Shown here piece by piece: positions 1 through 8,193 of a stretch of 23,820 nucleotides of DNA. Position 1 is the first letter of the stretch; each line of letters starts with the position of its first letter. Source of the DNA: JBDIAR01 sp039812545 (GTDB taxonomy: Bacteria; Actinomycetota; Actinomycetes; Actinomycetales; Dermatophilaceae); assembly GCA_039812545.1 (NCBI GenBank), contig JBDIAR010000025.1, positions 1 through 23,820 on the forward strand. The letters are read 5' to 3'. The notes under the pieces are model-generated. The model searched no databases. It had not been told where the DNA came from and was given only the letters and a program-made list of their open reading frames with translations. Position numbers and translations under genes: made by a program.

Positions 1-77
1 CTTCGTCACCGTTCGACTTGCATGTGTTAAGCACGCCGCCAGCGTTCGTCCTGAGCCAGGATCAAACTCTCCGTTGA
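1..77 (-). rRNA. rrs: 16S ribosomal RNA, 5' end only (partial)
   Basis: Read on the minus strand, this contains the universal 16S start AGAGTTTGATCCTGGCTCAG, followed by GACGAACGCTGGCGGCGTG and the stretch ending in CAAGTCGAACGGTGACGAAG, which is typical of Actinobacteria. The gene runs off the left edge. The mature 5' end is placed near position 77 by comparison with E. coli, where AGAGTTTG begins at nucleotide 8; the exact end is an inference. Confidence 0.97.
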
Positions 78-85
78 TGTTTGTC

Positions 86-108
86 TCTCGACACCTCGCG
101 GTGTGAGA
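86..108 (-). promoter_or_regulatory. Pre-16S leader hairpin with GCGA tetraloop
   Basis: On the minus strand the arms ACACC and GGTGT close a GCGA (GNRA-type) loop. The stem is extended by four further pairs (TCTC with GAGA) past one bulged base. It lies about ten nucleotides before the 16S 5' end. This position suggests a role in folding or trimming of the 16S precursor, which is inferred from location only. Confidence 0.5.
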
Positions 109-238
109 AATCGTTACCCATCGAAGGGTTGTTTCCAGGCTGAGCACGAACAACTAGCTTTCGCTGTTGTTCGTTGTCCAACCAAAGGATTTTCGTACGA
201 GGATGTCGTCTCGCAGGTCGGTCGACCTGTGTGTCGGC

Positions 239-293
239 ACCTCGTGACGAGGTTATTGGCATCGATTTTTGGCACGCTGTTGAGTTCTCAAGG
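239..293 (-). promoter_or_regulatory. rRNA leader element (CTTGAGAACTCAACA) and adjacent hairpin
   Basis: The minus strand reads CCTTGAGAACTCAACAGCG followed by TGCC, a leader sequence I recognise from upstream of rRNA genes in many Micrococcales; it is thought to take part in precursor processing. Just downstream is a hairpin with arms ACCTCG and CGAGGT around a 3-base loop (239-253). The sequence match is clear; the processing role comes from family knowledge. Confidence 0.6.
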
Positions 294-352
294 TTCGGAC
301 GCGCACGTCGGCTCGGGTCCTATTAGGACCTTCGCGTCGGGGCAACCCTTTA

Positions 353-381
353 ACTTTACCCACCTGCATCTTGGGCGTCAA
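353..381 (-). promoter_or_regulatory. Main rRNA promoter (-35 TTGACG, 17-bp spacer, -10 TAAAGT)
   Basis: On the minus strand, TTGACG (376-381) and TAAAGT (353-358) are separated by exactly 17 bp, the optimal primary-sigma layout. Transcription would start near 346 and give a leader of about 270 nucleotides. Shortly downstream, GGTCCTATTAGGACC (316-330) forms a near-perfect palindrome in the early leader. This is the best promoter match in the intergenic region. Confidence 0.7.
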
Positions 382-439
382 ATCCGCTCCGCACACGCGG
401 GGCCGGTTCTGAGCACGCTTGGCTGTTGGTGGGCAGACC

Positions 440-469
440 ACTGTAGCAGTTGAGCGGGACTGTGTCCAA
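440..469 (-). promoter_or_regulatory. Possible second rRNA promoter
   Basis: On the minus strand, TTGGAC (464-469) and TACAGT (440-445) are 18 bp apart. Tandem promoters upstream of rRNA operons are common in Actinobacteria, which supports this call, but the -35 is imperfect. Confidence 0.4.
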
Positions 470-788
470 TCCGGCCCTCCGCCCCCGGCCGCACTGCGCC
501 GGAGCTCGCGACCCCCATTGCGATCCGGGAGATTCCGGGCGCGCTTGAGGAAGCGACTTTTCGGTGGTGTCGCCCTGGCGGGACCGGCCTGCCTCGGGAT
601 TCGCTGGCATGACTGCCGGGTTCCGCGGTGGTGTCCGTTGCTCCCTGTCGGGCTGACACGAGAACTCTAGACAGGTCCCGCGCCCAACACCAAATCGACC
701 TCTGGTCCGGCCCGCCTTGTCAGCTGAAACATGTTGTAGAGCAACGGCATTGGCCGGTCGATGGCGTCAGATTCTCGGGCGCGTCGCA
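470..788. other. Non-coding spacer between tyrS and the rRNA promoters
   Basis: Apart from the distal promoter candidate, I see no supported gene here. Short open frames on both strands are incidental to the high GC content. No strong hairpin followed by a T-run was found after the tyrS stop, so how tyrS transcription ends before the rRNA promoters is unclear. Confidence 0.5.
664..693 (-). promoter_or_regulatory. Possible distal rRNA promoter
   Basis: On the minus strand, TTGGTG (688-693) and TAGAGT (664-669) are 18 bp apart. The match is weaker than at the two downstream candidates, and the call rests mainly on its place in the long rRNA upstream region. Confidence 0.25.
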
Positions 789-2048
789 TCATGGGCGGCG
801 GGCCGCGGCCAACGACTTGCGCCCCCGCCGCAGCAGGGCGACCCGGCCGTGGACGAAGTCCGCCTCGACGAGCCGGCGTTCGGGATCGTTCAGCCGTTCG
901 CCGTTCAGGGTGGCGCCGCCGTCCGCGATCGCCCGCCGGGCCGCGTTGCGCGAATCCACCAAACCGACCGCGACTAGGGCTTCGACGACCGTCGAGCCAT
1001 GGGGAACGACCGCGCCCGGCAGTTCGGCCGTCGCGTCCAGCAGGGTTCGTTCGTCGAGCGTTCGGACGTCGCCCTTGCCGAACAGCGCCTCAGACGCCGC
1101 CTGGACCGCCGCCGTGGCGGACGCACCGTGCACCAAGGTGGTCACGTCCGATGCGAGCACGCGCTGGGCCGCCCGCCGGAACGGTTCCTCGGCCACCTGA
1201 CGCGCCAACTCCTCGATCTCGTCACGGCTGCGATCCGTCAGCGCCTTCAGCATGGAGACGACCGAGGCGTCCTCGACATTGACGAAGTACTGGTAGAAGG
1301 CATACGGGCTGGTCATATCGGCGGAGAGCCAGACGGCATTGCCCTCGGATTTGCCGAACTTGCGTCCCGAGGAGTCGACCAGCAGCGGGGTGGCCAGGGC
1401 GTGGACGGAGGCGCCGGCCGCGCGGTGGACCAGGTCGACGCCGGCGGTGATATTGCCCCACTGGTCGCTCCCCCCGATCTGCAGCGTGCAGCCGCGGCTC
1501 CGGTAGAGCTCCAAGTAGTCCAGGGCTTGCAGCATCTGGTAGCTGAACTCGGTGTACGAGATGCCCTGGTCACTTTCCAGCCGCCGAGCGACCGCCTCCT
1601 TGCGGATCATCTGGTTCACCCGGAAGTGCTGGCCGATGTCACGCAGGAAGTCGATGGCCGTCATCGGGGCGGTCCAGTCCAGATTGTTGACCAGTACGGC
1701 CGGGTTGACGCCGTCGAATTCCAGCAGCGGCCCGACCAGCTCCTGGATCCGCCGGACCGACTCGCCGATGGTCGCCTTGTCCTGCAGGACTCGCTCGGAG
1801 TCCGGCTTTGGGTCCCCGATCAGCCCGGTCGACCCGCCGACCAGGCAGATCACCCGGTGCCCGGCCGCCTGCATGCGCCGGAGCACGGAGAGTTGCACGA
1901 AGTTGCCGAAGTGCAACGACGGCGCACTCGGGTCGAAACCGCAGTACACCGTGACCGGCCCCTGCGCGAGAGCGGTGCGTAGCGCGTCGACATCGGTGGT
2001 CTGAGCCACCAAGCCGCGCCACTGGAGCTCGTCGAGGATGTCCGTCAC
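789..2048 (-). CDS. tyrS: Tyrosyl-tRNA synthetase
   Basis: A class I aminoacyl-tRNA synthetase that charges tRNA-Tyr with tyrosine in the cytoplasm. The 419-residue length is normal for bacterial TyrS. The Rossmann-fold HIGH-type motif appears as PSLHFGNF at residues 43-50, the KMSKS-type loop as KFGKSEGN in the middle of the protein, and a C-terminal S4-like RNA-binding domain ends the protein. The start is GTG, with AGGAG ten bases upstream. It overlaps the stop of the glycosylase gene in a GTGA quartet, so translation is probably coupled. There is no room for a separate T-box leader. Seven of its eight tyrosines use TAC; the single TAT lies inside a GTATGCC word (see the repeat entry). Identification is secure. 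Confidence 0.97.
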   Translation of the reverse strand: MTDILDELQWRGLVAQTTDVDALRTALAQGPVTVYCGFDPSAPSLHFGNFVQLSVLRRMQAAGHRVICLVGGSTGLIGDPKPDSERVLQDKATIGESVRRIQELVGPLLEFDGVNPAVLVNNLDWTAPMTAIDFLRDIGQHFRVNQMIRKEAVARRLESDQGISYTEFSYQMLQALDYLELYRSRGCTLQIGGSDQWGNITAGVDLVHRAAGASVHALATPLLVDSSGRKFGKSEGNAVWLSADMTSPYAFYQYFVNVEDASVVSMLKALTDRSRDEIEELARQVAEEPFRRAAQRVLASDVTTLVHGASATAAVQAASEALFGKGDVRTLDERTLLDATAELPGAVVPHGSTVVEALVAVGLVDSRNAARRAIADGGATLNGERLNDPERRLVEADFVHGRVALLRRGRKSLAAARRP

Positions 2049-2794
2049 GGTGCTCGATCTCCTGTCCTGGCCGGGTTCGTCTCCGGTATGCCAGGCCCAG
2101 CCTGCCCCACGTCCGGCCCCGCGGGCGAACCGGTTCCACGTCGTCGCGGCACAGCGGGCCGGTAGGTCGAGACGGTGCGGTCCCCGTCGATCCAGAACCG
2201 CCAGGGGTATGCCGCCTCGTCGCCGCCCGGACCGGCGACTCCCACCCGAGGTCCGCAGCGGATGTGGTCGGGTCCTATCGGGGACGCGGGGTGACGCACC
2301 ACGACGGGGCTGTGCGGCGCGAGCACGCTGATTCCGTCGTCGGCGCGCCCCAGGCCCAAGGTGACGACGAGTCGGGCGGGGCCGCGGGCGAGGTCTCGAT
2401 CGGGGATGGTTCGCGGACGCTCGCCCCGCGGCACCTCGGGCACGCGGCGCGCTCTGGCCAGATCGGCGCCCTCGACGACCTCCCCGGCTCTCAGCAGCGC
2501 GGCCCCGCCGGCACCGTCCCGGCCGCCGACGATGTTGGCGCAGTAATGCATTCCGTAGGTGAAGTAGACGTACAACGTGCCGGGCGGCCCGAAGAGCGAA
2601 CGCGTTCTCGCGGTGGGACGCCCGCGGTAGGCGTGGGATCCCGGATCGCCGACACCGGCATACGCCTCGACCTCGGTGATCCGGACGACGACCGTGCCCG
2701 CCGCGGTGGTGTGCGCGATGGTGCAGCCGAGCAACTCGGGCGCGAACTGGAGTACCGGCCTGGCGAGGAAGGACCTCGAGATGCGGCGCGGCAT
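2045..2794 (-). CDS. mpg: 3-methyladenine DNA glycosylase, AAG/MPG type
   Basis: A base-excision repair enzyme of the AAG/MPG family that removes alkylated purines such as 3-methyladenine from DNA. Family hallmarks are visible: TEVEAYAG at residues 40-47, which carries the catalytic glutamate region, then FGPPGTLYVYFTYGMHYC at 68-85. The 249-residue protein has about 35 extra Pro/Gly/Arg-rich residues at the C-terminus compared with a minimal member. The ATG start lies inside a GTATGCC word and has no clear Shine-Dalgarno sequence. It follows argH by 12 bp and its stop overlaps the tyrS start, so it is probably expressed from the arginine operon transcript. The argH-mpg-tyrS order is, to my knowledge, common in Micrococcales. 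Confidence 0.93.
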   Translation of the reverse strand: MPRRISRSFLARPVLQFAPELLGCTIAHTTAAGTVVVRITEVEAYAGVGDPGSHAYRGRPTARTRSLFGPPGTLYVYFTYGMHYCANIVGGRDGAGGAALLRAGEVVEGADLARARRVPEVPRGERPRTIPDRDLARGPARLVVTLGLGRADDGISVLAPHSPVVVRHPASPIGPDHIRCGPRVGVAGPGGDEAAYPWRFWIDGDRTVSTYRPAVPRRRGTGSPAGPDVGQAGPGIPETNPARTGDRAP

Positions 2795-2806
2795 ACGGGG
2801 ATCGGC

Positions 2807-4327
2807 TCAGTACGAGGCGCGACCGGTGACCGCGAACCCACGGGCCCCGTGAGCGGCCTCGGTGGCCCGATCCAGTTGCTCGGCCACCCGGATCGGCGCC
2901 GTCCCGCCCACCGCGTCGCGCGAGGCCAACGAGCCGGCGACCGACAACACCTCGCGCACCGATGGGGTGAGGTGGGCGCTGACGGCGCGCAGGTCGTCAT
3001 CGGAGAGATCCCAGAGTTCTATTCCGCGGTGCTCGCATTCGCGTACGCAGGCACCGGCGATTTCGTGGGCCACCCGGAAGGGCACGCCCTGTCGCACAAG
3101 CCACTCCGCGACGTCTGTAGCGAGCGAAAAACCCTGTGGAGCAAGGGATTCCAGTCGGTTGGTGTGGAAGGTAAGGGTGGCCACCATGCCGGTGAAGGCC
3201 GGCAGCAGCATCTCCAGGGTGTCGATGCCGTCGAAGACCGGTTCCTTGTCCTCCTGCAGGTCGCGGTTGTATGCCAGGGGCAGACCCTTCAAGGTCGTCA
3301 ACAGGCCCGCGAGGTCGCCGACGAGCCGACCCGCCTTGCCGCGGGCGAGTTCGGCGATGTCCGGGTTCTTCTTCTGCGGCATGATGCTCGACCCGGTCGA
3401 GTAGGCGTCGTCCAGGGTGACGAAGGCGAACTCCTTCGTCGACCAGAGCACGATCTCCTCGGCGAGGCGGGAGACGTCGACGGCGATCATCGCCGCCACG
3501 AAAGCGAATTCGGCTGCGACGTCGCGGGAGGCCGTGCCGTCGACGGAGTTCTCGACGCTGCTGGTGAAACCGAGTTCGACGGCCACCGCCTGCGGATCCA
3601 GCCCGAGCGACGACCCCGCGAGCGCACCCGAACCGTAGGGCGAGGCATCCGCGCGGCGGTCCCAATCGACCAGTCGGTCGACGTCGCGCAGCAGCGGCCA
3701 GACGTGGGCGAGCAGGTGGTGACTGAGCAGAATCGGTTGGGCGTGTTGCAGATGGGTGCGCCCCGGCATGGCGACCCCGAGATGGGTTCGGGCCTGGTCG
3801 AGCAGGGCGTCCACCAGGTCGAGCACGTCGCCGGCGACGATCCGGGCGTGCTCGCGCAGGTACATCCGCAGCAGGGTGGCGATCTGGTCGTTGCGAGACC
3901 GGCCGGCGCGCAGCCGTCCGCCGAGGTCGGCACCGGCGCGCTCCATCAGCCCGCGCTCCAAGGCGGTGTGCACGTCTTCGTCGTCGTCGGCGGCCGGGAA
4001 TGCGCCACTGGCCACGTCCGCGTCCAACTGACGCAGCGCGGCGACCATTGCCTCGTATGCCGATTCGTCGAGAAGTCCGGCGGTCCGCAGCACCCCCGCG
4101 TGGGCGATCGACCCCGCGATGTCGTGGCGGGCCAGGCGCCAGTCGAAGTGGGTGGACTTCGACAGGGCCGCGAGGGCGGCGGCTGGGCCGCCGGCGAACC
4201 GGCCACCCCACAGGGCCGCCGACGCCTTGGGAGCGTCGGCCGCCCCCGTCGCCGGCTGAGGCGGGGGCGGGGGCGTCGGCGAACCCGACGGTCTGGGCGG
4301 ACTCGGTGGCCTGGGCGGCGTACTCAT
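2807..4327 (-). CDS. argH: Argininosuccinate lyase with proline-rich N-terminus
   Basis: The last step of arginine synthesis: argininosuccinate is split into arginine and fumarate. This is a fumarase/aspartase superfamily member; the signature loop GSSIMPQKKNPD is intact, as are the N-terminal LWGGRF and SRNDQIAT motifs. The 506 residues include about 38 extra residues at the N-terminus, rich in Pro, Ser and Ala, before the usual LWGGRFAGGP start. No internal start codon would remove the extension, and the ATG has GAGGAG nearby. The start overlaps the argR stop in ATGA. The extension is probably disordered; its role is unknown. Confidence 0.97.
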   Translation of the reverse strand: MSTPPRPPSPPRPSGSPTPPPPPQPATGAADAPKASAALWGGRFAGGPAAALAALSKSTHFDWRLARHDIAGSIAHAGVLRTAGLLDESAYEAMVAALRQLDADVASGAFPAADDDEDVHTALERGLMERAGADLGGRLRAGRSRNDQIATLLRMYLREHARIVAGDVLDLVDALLDQARTHLGVAMPGRTHLQHAQPILLSHHLLAHVWPLLRDVDRLVDWDRRADASPYGSGALAGSSLGLDPQAVAVELGFTSSVENSVDGTASRDVAAEFAFVAAMIAVDVSRLAEEIVLWSTKEFAFVTLDDAYSTGSSIMPQKKNPDIAELARGKAGRLVGDLAGLLTTLKGLPLAYNRDLQEDKEPVFDGIDTLEMLLPAFTGMVATLTFHTNRLESLAPQGFSLATDVAEWLVRQGVPFRVAHEIAGACVRECEHRGIELWDLSDDDLRAVSAHLTPSVREVLSVAGSLASRDAVGGTAPIRVAEQLDRATEAAHGARGFAVTGRASY

Positions 4328-4866
4328 CGGGGACTCTCCTCAGCGGCATCGGCGGGGGCGGCGGCGATGTCCTCGCCCGGCCCGGTCATCGCCATCAGCA
4401 GTGCCGCGACCGGCGCGGCACTGCTGCGCGAAGCCGTGATCAGCAAGATCGTGTCGTCTCCGGCGATCGTACCCAGCACATCGGCCAGGCCGGCATGGTC
4501 GACGGCAGAGGCCAGATAGTTCGCAGCGCCGGGCGGAGTGCGGAGCACGACGAGGTTCTCCGCGGGCGTGGCCGACACGAGCAACTCCAGGCAGGCGCGC
4601 CTCAGGCGGGCGGTCACCTCGGCAGGACCCACACCGGACTGGGGGGCCGCGCTCCCGCCCTCTCCCGGAACGGCATACACCAGGTTGCGCCCGCGCCGGA
4701 CCTTGACCGCGCCGAGTTCGACGAGGTCTCGCGACAAGGTGGCCTGGGTCAGGGTGAAGCCCTCGGCCTCCAGCAGCGGGAGGAGTTCGCTTTGACTGCG
4801 GATCTCCCCCGTGCGGATGAGGTCGACGATCCGAGCGCGGCGGGCTGTGGGCGACAGCGACTTCAC
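4324..4866 (-). CDS. argR: Arginine repressor ArgR
   Basis: A hexameric arginine-responsive DNA-binding repressor, acting on ARG boxes upstream of arginine genes. The 180 residues show an N-terminal winged helix (about residues 1-70, including SQSELLPLLEAEGF and TQATLSRDL) and a C-terminal arginine-binding and oligomerisation domain with the GTIAGDDTILLI signature near the end. The start is GTG, overlapping the argD stop as GTGA; its stop overlaps the argH start as ATGA. Being inside the operon it controls gives autoregulation. A candidate ARG box lies at the argC promoter. The last 15 or so residues form an Ala/Glu/Asp tail. Confidence 0.96.
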   Translation of the reverse strand: MKSLSPTARRARIVDLIRTGEIRSQSELLPLLEAEGFTLTQATLSRDLVELGAVKVRRGRNLVYAVPGEGGSAAPQSGVGPAEVTARLRRACLELLVSATPAENLVVLRTPPGAANYLASAVDHAGLADVLGTIAGDDTILLITASRSSAAPVAALLMAMTGPGEDIAAAPADAAEESPR

Positions 4867-6086
4867 GCGGCGCCGTTCGCGACTCGGGCGGCGTCCAGGA
4901 TCGACGGGAAGGCATCGACGAACGAGGCGATCTCGGCCGCCCCGATCACGAGTGGCGGCGTGAGCCGTACGGTCGTCGGACCGGTCGCGTTGACGATGAA
5001 ACCAGCCGCTCGGGCAGCCGTGACGAAAGCGGGGGCCAGCTCGTCGGCGAGTTCGACGGCCCGCAGCAGACCCCGGCCGCGGACCTCGACCACCGCCGGA
5101 TGCGAGAGAGCGGCGAGCTGCTCACCCCGAGCGATCGCGTTGTCGCGCAAACCTTCTCGTTCGACGGTGTCGATCACCGCGAGCGCGACCCCGCAGGCTA
5201 GGGGGTTGCCGCCGAAGGTAGAGCCGTGCTGTCCGGCGGTGAGCAGACCGGTCACCGCAGGTCCGAAGGTGAGGAGCGCGCCGATGGGCACGCCGCCGGC
5301 GAGGCCCTTCGCCATCGTGAGGGCGTCCGGCTGGACGCCCGAGAACTGGTGGGCGAACCAGTCGCCCGTGCGCCCCATCCCGCTCTGGATCTCGTCGAAG
5401 ACGAGGAGCGCCCCACCGGCCGTGGTCAGTTCGCGCGCCAGCCGCAGGTAGTCCGCGGAGGCTTCGTGGACGCCCGCCTCGCCCTGGATGGGTTCGAGGA
5501 CGACGGCGGCGAGGTCGTCGCCGACGTCGGTCACCGCGCCGCGCAAGGCGTCCGGGTCGTCGAAGGGCACGAACACGACCCGCTCCAGCAGCGGCGCGAA
5601 GGGTTCCCGGTATGCCTCTTTGTGGGTGAGCGCCAGCGCTCCCGTCGAGCGGCCGTGAAAGGCCCGCTCGGCCGCGATGATCGTGCGTCGGCCGGTGCGA
5701 CGGGACAGCTTGACCGCCGCCTCGATGGCCTCGGTGCCGGAGTTGGTGAAGAAGACTCCAGAGCCGGCCGGTGCCTCGGCCAGGTCGATCAGCCTCTCCG
5801 CCAACGAGACCTGGGCCGGGGTCGTGAAGAAGTTCGAAACGTGGACCAGGTCGGCGGCCGCGGCCAGGGCACCGGCGAGCGCCGGATGCCCGTGGCCCAG
5901 GGTGTTGACGGCGATCCCGGCGAGCAGGTCCAGGTAGTCCCGGCCGTCGGCGTCGGTCACGACGCAGCCCTTGCCATGGGTGAGGACGAGCTGGGGGGTG
6001 CCGAACACCGGGATCAGGGCACCGGCATACCGGGCGAGGAGAGCATCAGTCCCCTGCGGGCTCACCGTCGAGCCGCCGGTCGTCAT
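4863..6086 (-). CDS. argD: Acetylornithine aminotransferase
   Basis: A PLP-dependent class III aminotransferase that converts N-acetylglutamate semialdehyde to N-acetylornithine. In its 407 residues, NSGTEAIEAA (115-124) is the cofactor-phosphate region, VFDEIQSGMGRTG (229-241) carries the PLP-binding Asp231, and the Schiff-base lysine is Lys260 in TMAKGLAGG. The ATG start overlaps the argB stop. Its own stop overlaps the argR start, so no room is left for argF, which usually follows argD in actinobacterial arg operons. The specificity (acetylornithine rather than ornithine or succinylornithine) is inferred from the operon. Confidence 0.96.
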   Translation of the reverse strand: MTTGGSTVSPQGTDALLARYAGALIPVFGTPQLVLTHGKGCVVTDADGRDYLDLLAGIAVNTLGHGHPALAGALAAAADLVHVSNFFTTPAQVSLAERLIDLAEAPAGSGVFFTNSGTEAIEAAVKLSRRTGRRTIIAAERAFHGRSTGALALTHKEAYREPFAPLLERVVFVPFDDPDALRGAVTDVGDDLAAVVLEPIQGEAGVHEASADYLRLARELTTAGGALLVFDEIQSGMGRTGDWFAHQFSGVQPDALTMAKGLAGGVPIGALLTFGPAVTGLLTAGQHGSTFGGNPLACGVALAVIDTVEREGLRDNAIARGEQLAALSHPAVVEVRGRGLLRAVELADELAPAFVTAARAAGFIVNATGPTTVRLTPPLVIGAAEIASFVDAFPSILDAARVANGAA

Positions 6087-7045
6087 GTGGCATCCGGGAG
6101 CACCATGGTCCCCAATCCGTCGTCGGTGAACACCTCGAGCAGCAGACCGTGTGGCTTGCGGCCGTCGATGACGTGCGCCTGCGGAACTCCCCCGTCGATG
6201 GCGTGGATGCAGGCTTCGAGCTTGGGGATCATCCCGGAGTCCACAGTCGCGAGCATGTCCCGGGCCGCCGAGACCGGCAGCGAGGAGAGCAGGCTGTCGG
6301 GATCGGGGTAGTCGCCGTAGATACCCTCGACGTCGGTGAGGACGACGAGTTTGCGGGCGCCCAGGGCGACGGCGAGGGCCGCGGCGGCGGTGTCCGCGTT
6401 GACGTTGAGCATCGAACCCTCGGCCTCCAGATCGCGAGCGACGGTGGAGATGACCGGAATCCGGTTCCCGGCCAGCAGATCGAGGACGGCTTGGGGGTTG
6501 ACCTCGACGACGTCACCGACCAATCCGAGGTCGACGGGGATGCCGTCGACGATCTGTTCGCGCCGGATCGCGTTGAACAGGTGGGCATCCTCGCCGGACA
6601 TACCGACCGCGATGGGTCCGTGTCGGTTGATGAGGCCGACGAGTTCTCGGGTGACCTGACCGGTCAGGACCATGCGGACGACCTCCATGACCTCCGGCGT
6701 GGTCACCCGCAGTCCGCCGACGAATTCGCTTGTCATCCCGAGTCGGTTGAGCATCGAACCGATCTGCGGCCCGCCGCCGTGGACGACGACCGGACGCAGA
6801 CCGGCATACCGCATGAAGGCGATGTCCTCGGCAAAGGCCGACTTCAGGGCGTCGTCGACCATCGCATTGCCGCCGTACTTGACGACGACGAGTTCGCCGC
6901 GGAATCTCTCCAGCCAGGGCAGCGCCTCGACGAGCGTGGCGGCCTTGGCGGCGGCGACGCGCATCGAGGCGGCGTCGATGGCGCCGCGGACGGTGGCGGG
7001 TGGCCCGGTGGGTGTCGTCGGGCCGGGGTTCGTGGTGGGGGTCAT
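6083..7045 (-). CDS. argB: Acetylglutamate kinase
   Basis: Phosphorylates N-acetylglutamate in the second step of arginine synthesis. This amino-acid kinase family protein has VVKYGGNAM near residues 53-61 and the glycine-rich VVVHGGGPQIG substrate loop, then a C-terminal ATP-binding half with LTDVEGIYGD. The chosen ATG overlaps the argJ stop in ATGA and gives 320 residues. The open frame extends far upstream through argJ, but that part is antisense-like shadow. The first 35 or so residues are Thr/Pro/Gly-rich and precede the conserved fold. Feedback inhibition by arginine is usual in cyclic-pathway ArgB enzymes and is presumed here. Confidence 0.96.
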   Translation of the reverse strand: MTPTTNPGPTTPTGPPATVRGAIDAASMRVAAAKAATLVEALPWLERFRGELVVVKYGGNAMVDDALKSAFAEDIAFMRYAGLRPVVVHGGGPQIGSMLNRLGMTSEFVGGLRVTTPEVMEVVRMVLTGQVTRELVGLINRHGPIAVGMSGEDAHLFNAIRREQIVDGIPVDLGLVGDVVEVNPQAVLDLLAGNRIPVISTVARDLEAEGSMLNVNADTAAAALAVALGARKLVVLTDVEGIYGDYPDPDSLLSSLPVSAARDMLATVDSGMIPKLEACIHAIDGGVPQAHVIDGRKPHGLLLEVFTDDGLGTMVLPDAT

Positions 7046-8193
7046 GTGCTGTATGCCGAGTTCTCGTGGACGTAGTCGTGGGTGAGGTCGTTCGTCCACA
7101 CCGTCGCCGACTCCTCCCCCGCGTGGAGGTCGACGACGACGTGGACGAGTCGTGGGGTGAGGTCGACGAGCGAGCGGTCCTCGCCGACGCCGCCGGCGCG
7201 GCAGACCTGGACGCCGTTCATCGTGACGTCCAACCGGGCGGGCTCGAACGCCGCGCCGGTCGTTCCGACGGCGGCGAGGACGCGACCCCAGTTCGGGTCG
7301 TTGCCGAAGATCGCGCACTTGAAGAGGTTGTTGCGCGCGATCGACCGGGCGACCTCCAGGGCGTCGGATTCGCTTCGGGCGCCTACGATTTCGATCGCGA
7401 TGTCGTGCGCCGCGCCCTCGGCGTCGGCGATCAGCTGACCGGCCAGGTCCGCGCAGACCGCGGTGACCGCGGCGGTGAGCTCGGCTGCGCCGACCTTGAC
7501 CCCGGAGGCTCCGGAGGCCATCAGCAGCACCGTGTCGTTGGTCGACATGCAGCCGTCGGAGTCGATTCGATCGAAGGTCAGAGCGGTCGCGGCGCGCAGG
7601 GCACCGGCCAGGTCCGACGTGTCGGTCGCGGCGTCGGTGGTGAGCACGACGAGCATGGTGGCCAAAGCCGGCGCGAGCATGCCGGCGCCCTTGGCCATCC
7701 CGGACACCGACCACCCGGGGCCCCGGTAGGTGGCCTGCTTGCTGACGGTGTCGGTCGTCATGATGGCTGTGGCCGCGGCGTCGTGTCCGTCGGCGGACAG
7801 GGCCTGGGCCGCGGCCTCGACCCCGGGCAGGAGCAGACCCATCGGGAGTCGCTCCCCGATCAGTCCGGTCGAGCAGACCGCCACGTCCGCGGCGGAACAG
7901 CCGAGGATCTCGGCGACGTGTTCGGCGGTGCGGTGGGTGTCCAGGAACCCGGGCGAGCCCGTGCAGGCATTGGCGCCGCCGGAGTTCAGCACGACTGCGT
8001 CACAACGACCGTCGGCGACGACCTGGCGGCTCCAGGTGACCGGGGCCGCCTCGACCCGGTTGGTGGTGAAGACCGCGGCGGCGTGATGCTCCGGTCCGTC
8101 GTTGACGACGAGGGCCACATCCGGACGCCCGCTGGCCTTGATGCCGGCGGTCACCCCGGTGGCCCGGAAACCTTGGGGCAGCTGGACGCTCAC
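7042..8193 (-). CDS. argJ: Glutamate N-acetyltransferase / ornithine acetyltransferase
   Basis: Transfers the acetyl group from N-acetylornithine to glutamate, the recycling step of arginine synthesis; some members also use acetyl-CoA. The family matures by self-cleavage at an Ala-Thr bond. Here the motif is KGAGMLAPALATML at residues 168-181, so the cleavage is expected between Ala178 and Thr179, and Thr179 becomes the nucleophile. The upstream MTTDT motif is also present. The GTG start at 8193 overlaps the argC stop as GTGA and gives 383 residues. An in-frame ATG 63 bases further upstream would add Arg/Pro-rich sequence unlike the family and is rejected. Confidence 0.95.
   Translation of the reverse strand: MSVQLPQGFRATGVTAGIKASGRPDVALVVNDGPEHHAAAVFTTNRVEAAPVTWSRQVVADGRCDAVVLNSGGANACTGSPGFLDTHRTAEHVAEILGCSAADVAVCSTGLIGERLPMGLLLPGVEAAAQALSADGHDAAATAIMTTDTVSKQATYRGPGWSVSGMAKGAGMLAPALATMLVVLTTDAATDTSDLAGALRAATALTFDRIDSDGCMSTNDTVLLMASGASGVKVGAAELTAAVTAVCADLAGQLIADAEGAAHDIAIEIVGARSESDALEVARSIARNNLFKCAIFGNDPNWGRVLAAVGTTGAAFEPARLDVTMNGVQVCRAGGVGEDRSLVDLTPRLVHVVVDLHAGEESATVWTNDLTHDYVHENSAYST

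Noticed and set aside
2049..2075. T-box leader for tyrS
   Set aside because: tyrS overlaps the preceding gene and has no leader; no T-box or specifier structure can fit.
2264..4519. A plus-strand open frame of about 750 codons opposite mpg, argH and argR
   Set aside because: It lies opposite well-identified genes; its translation is Arg/Gly-rich with no recognisable domain. Long antisense frames are expected at this GC content.
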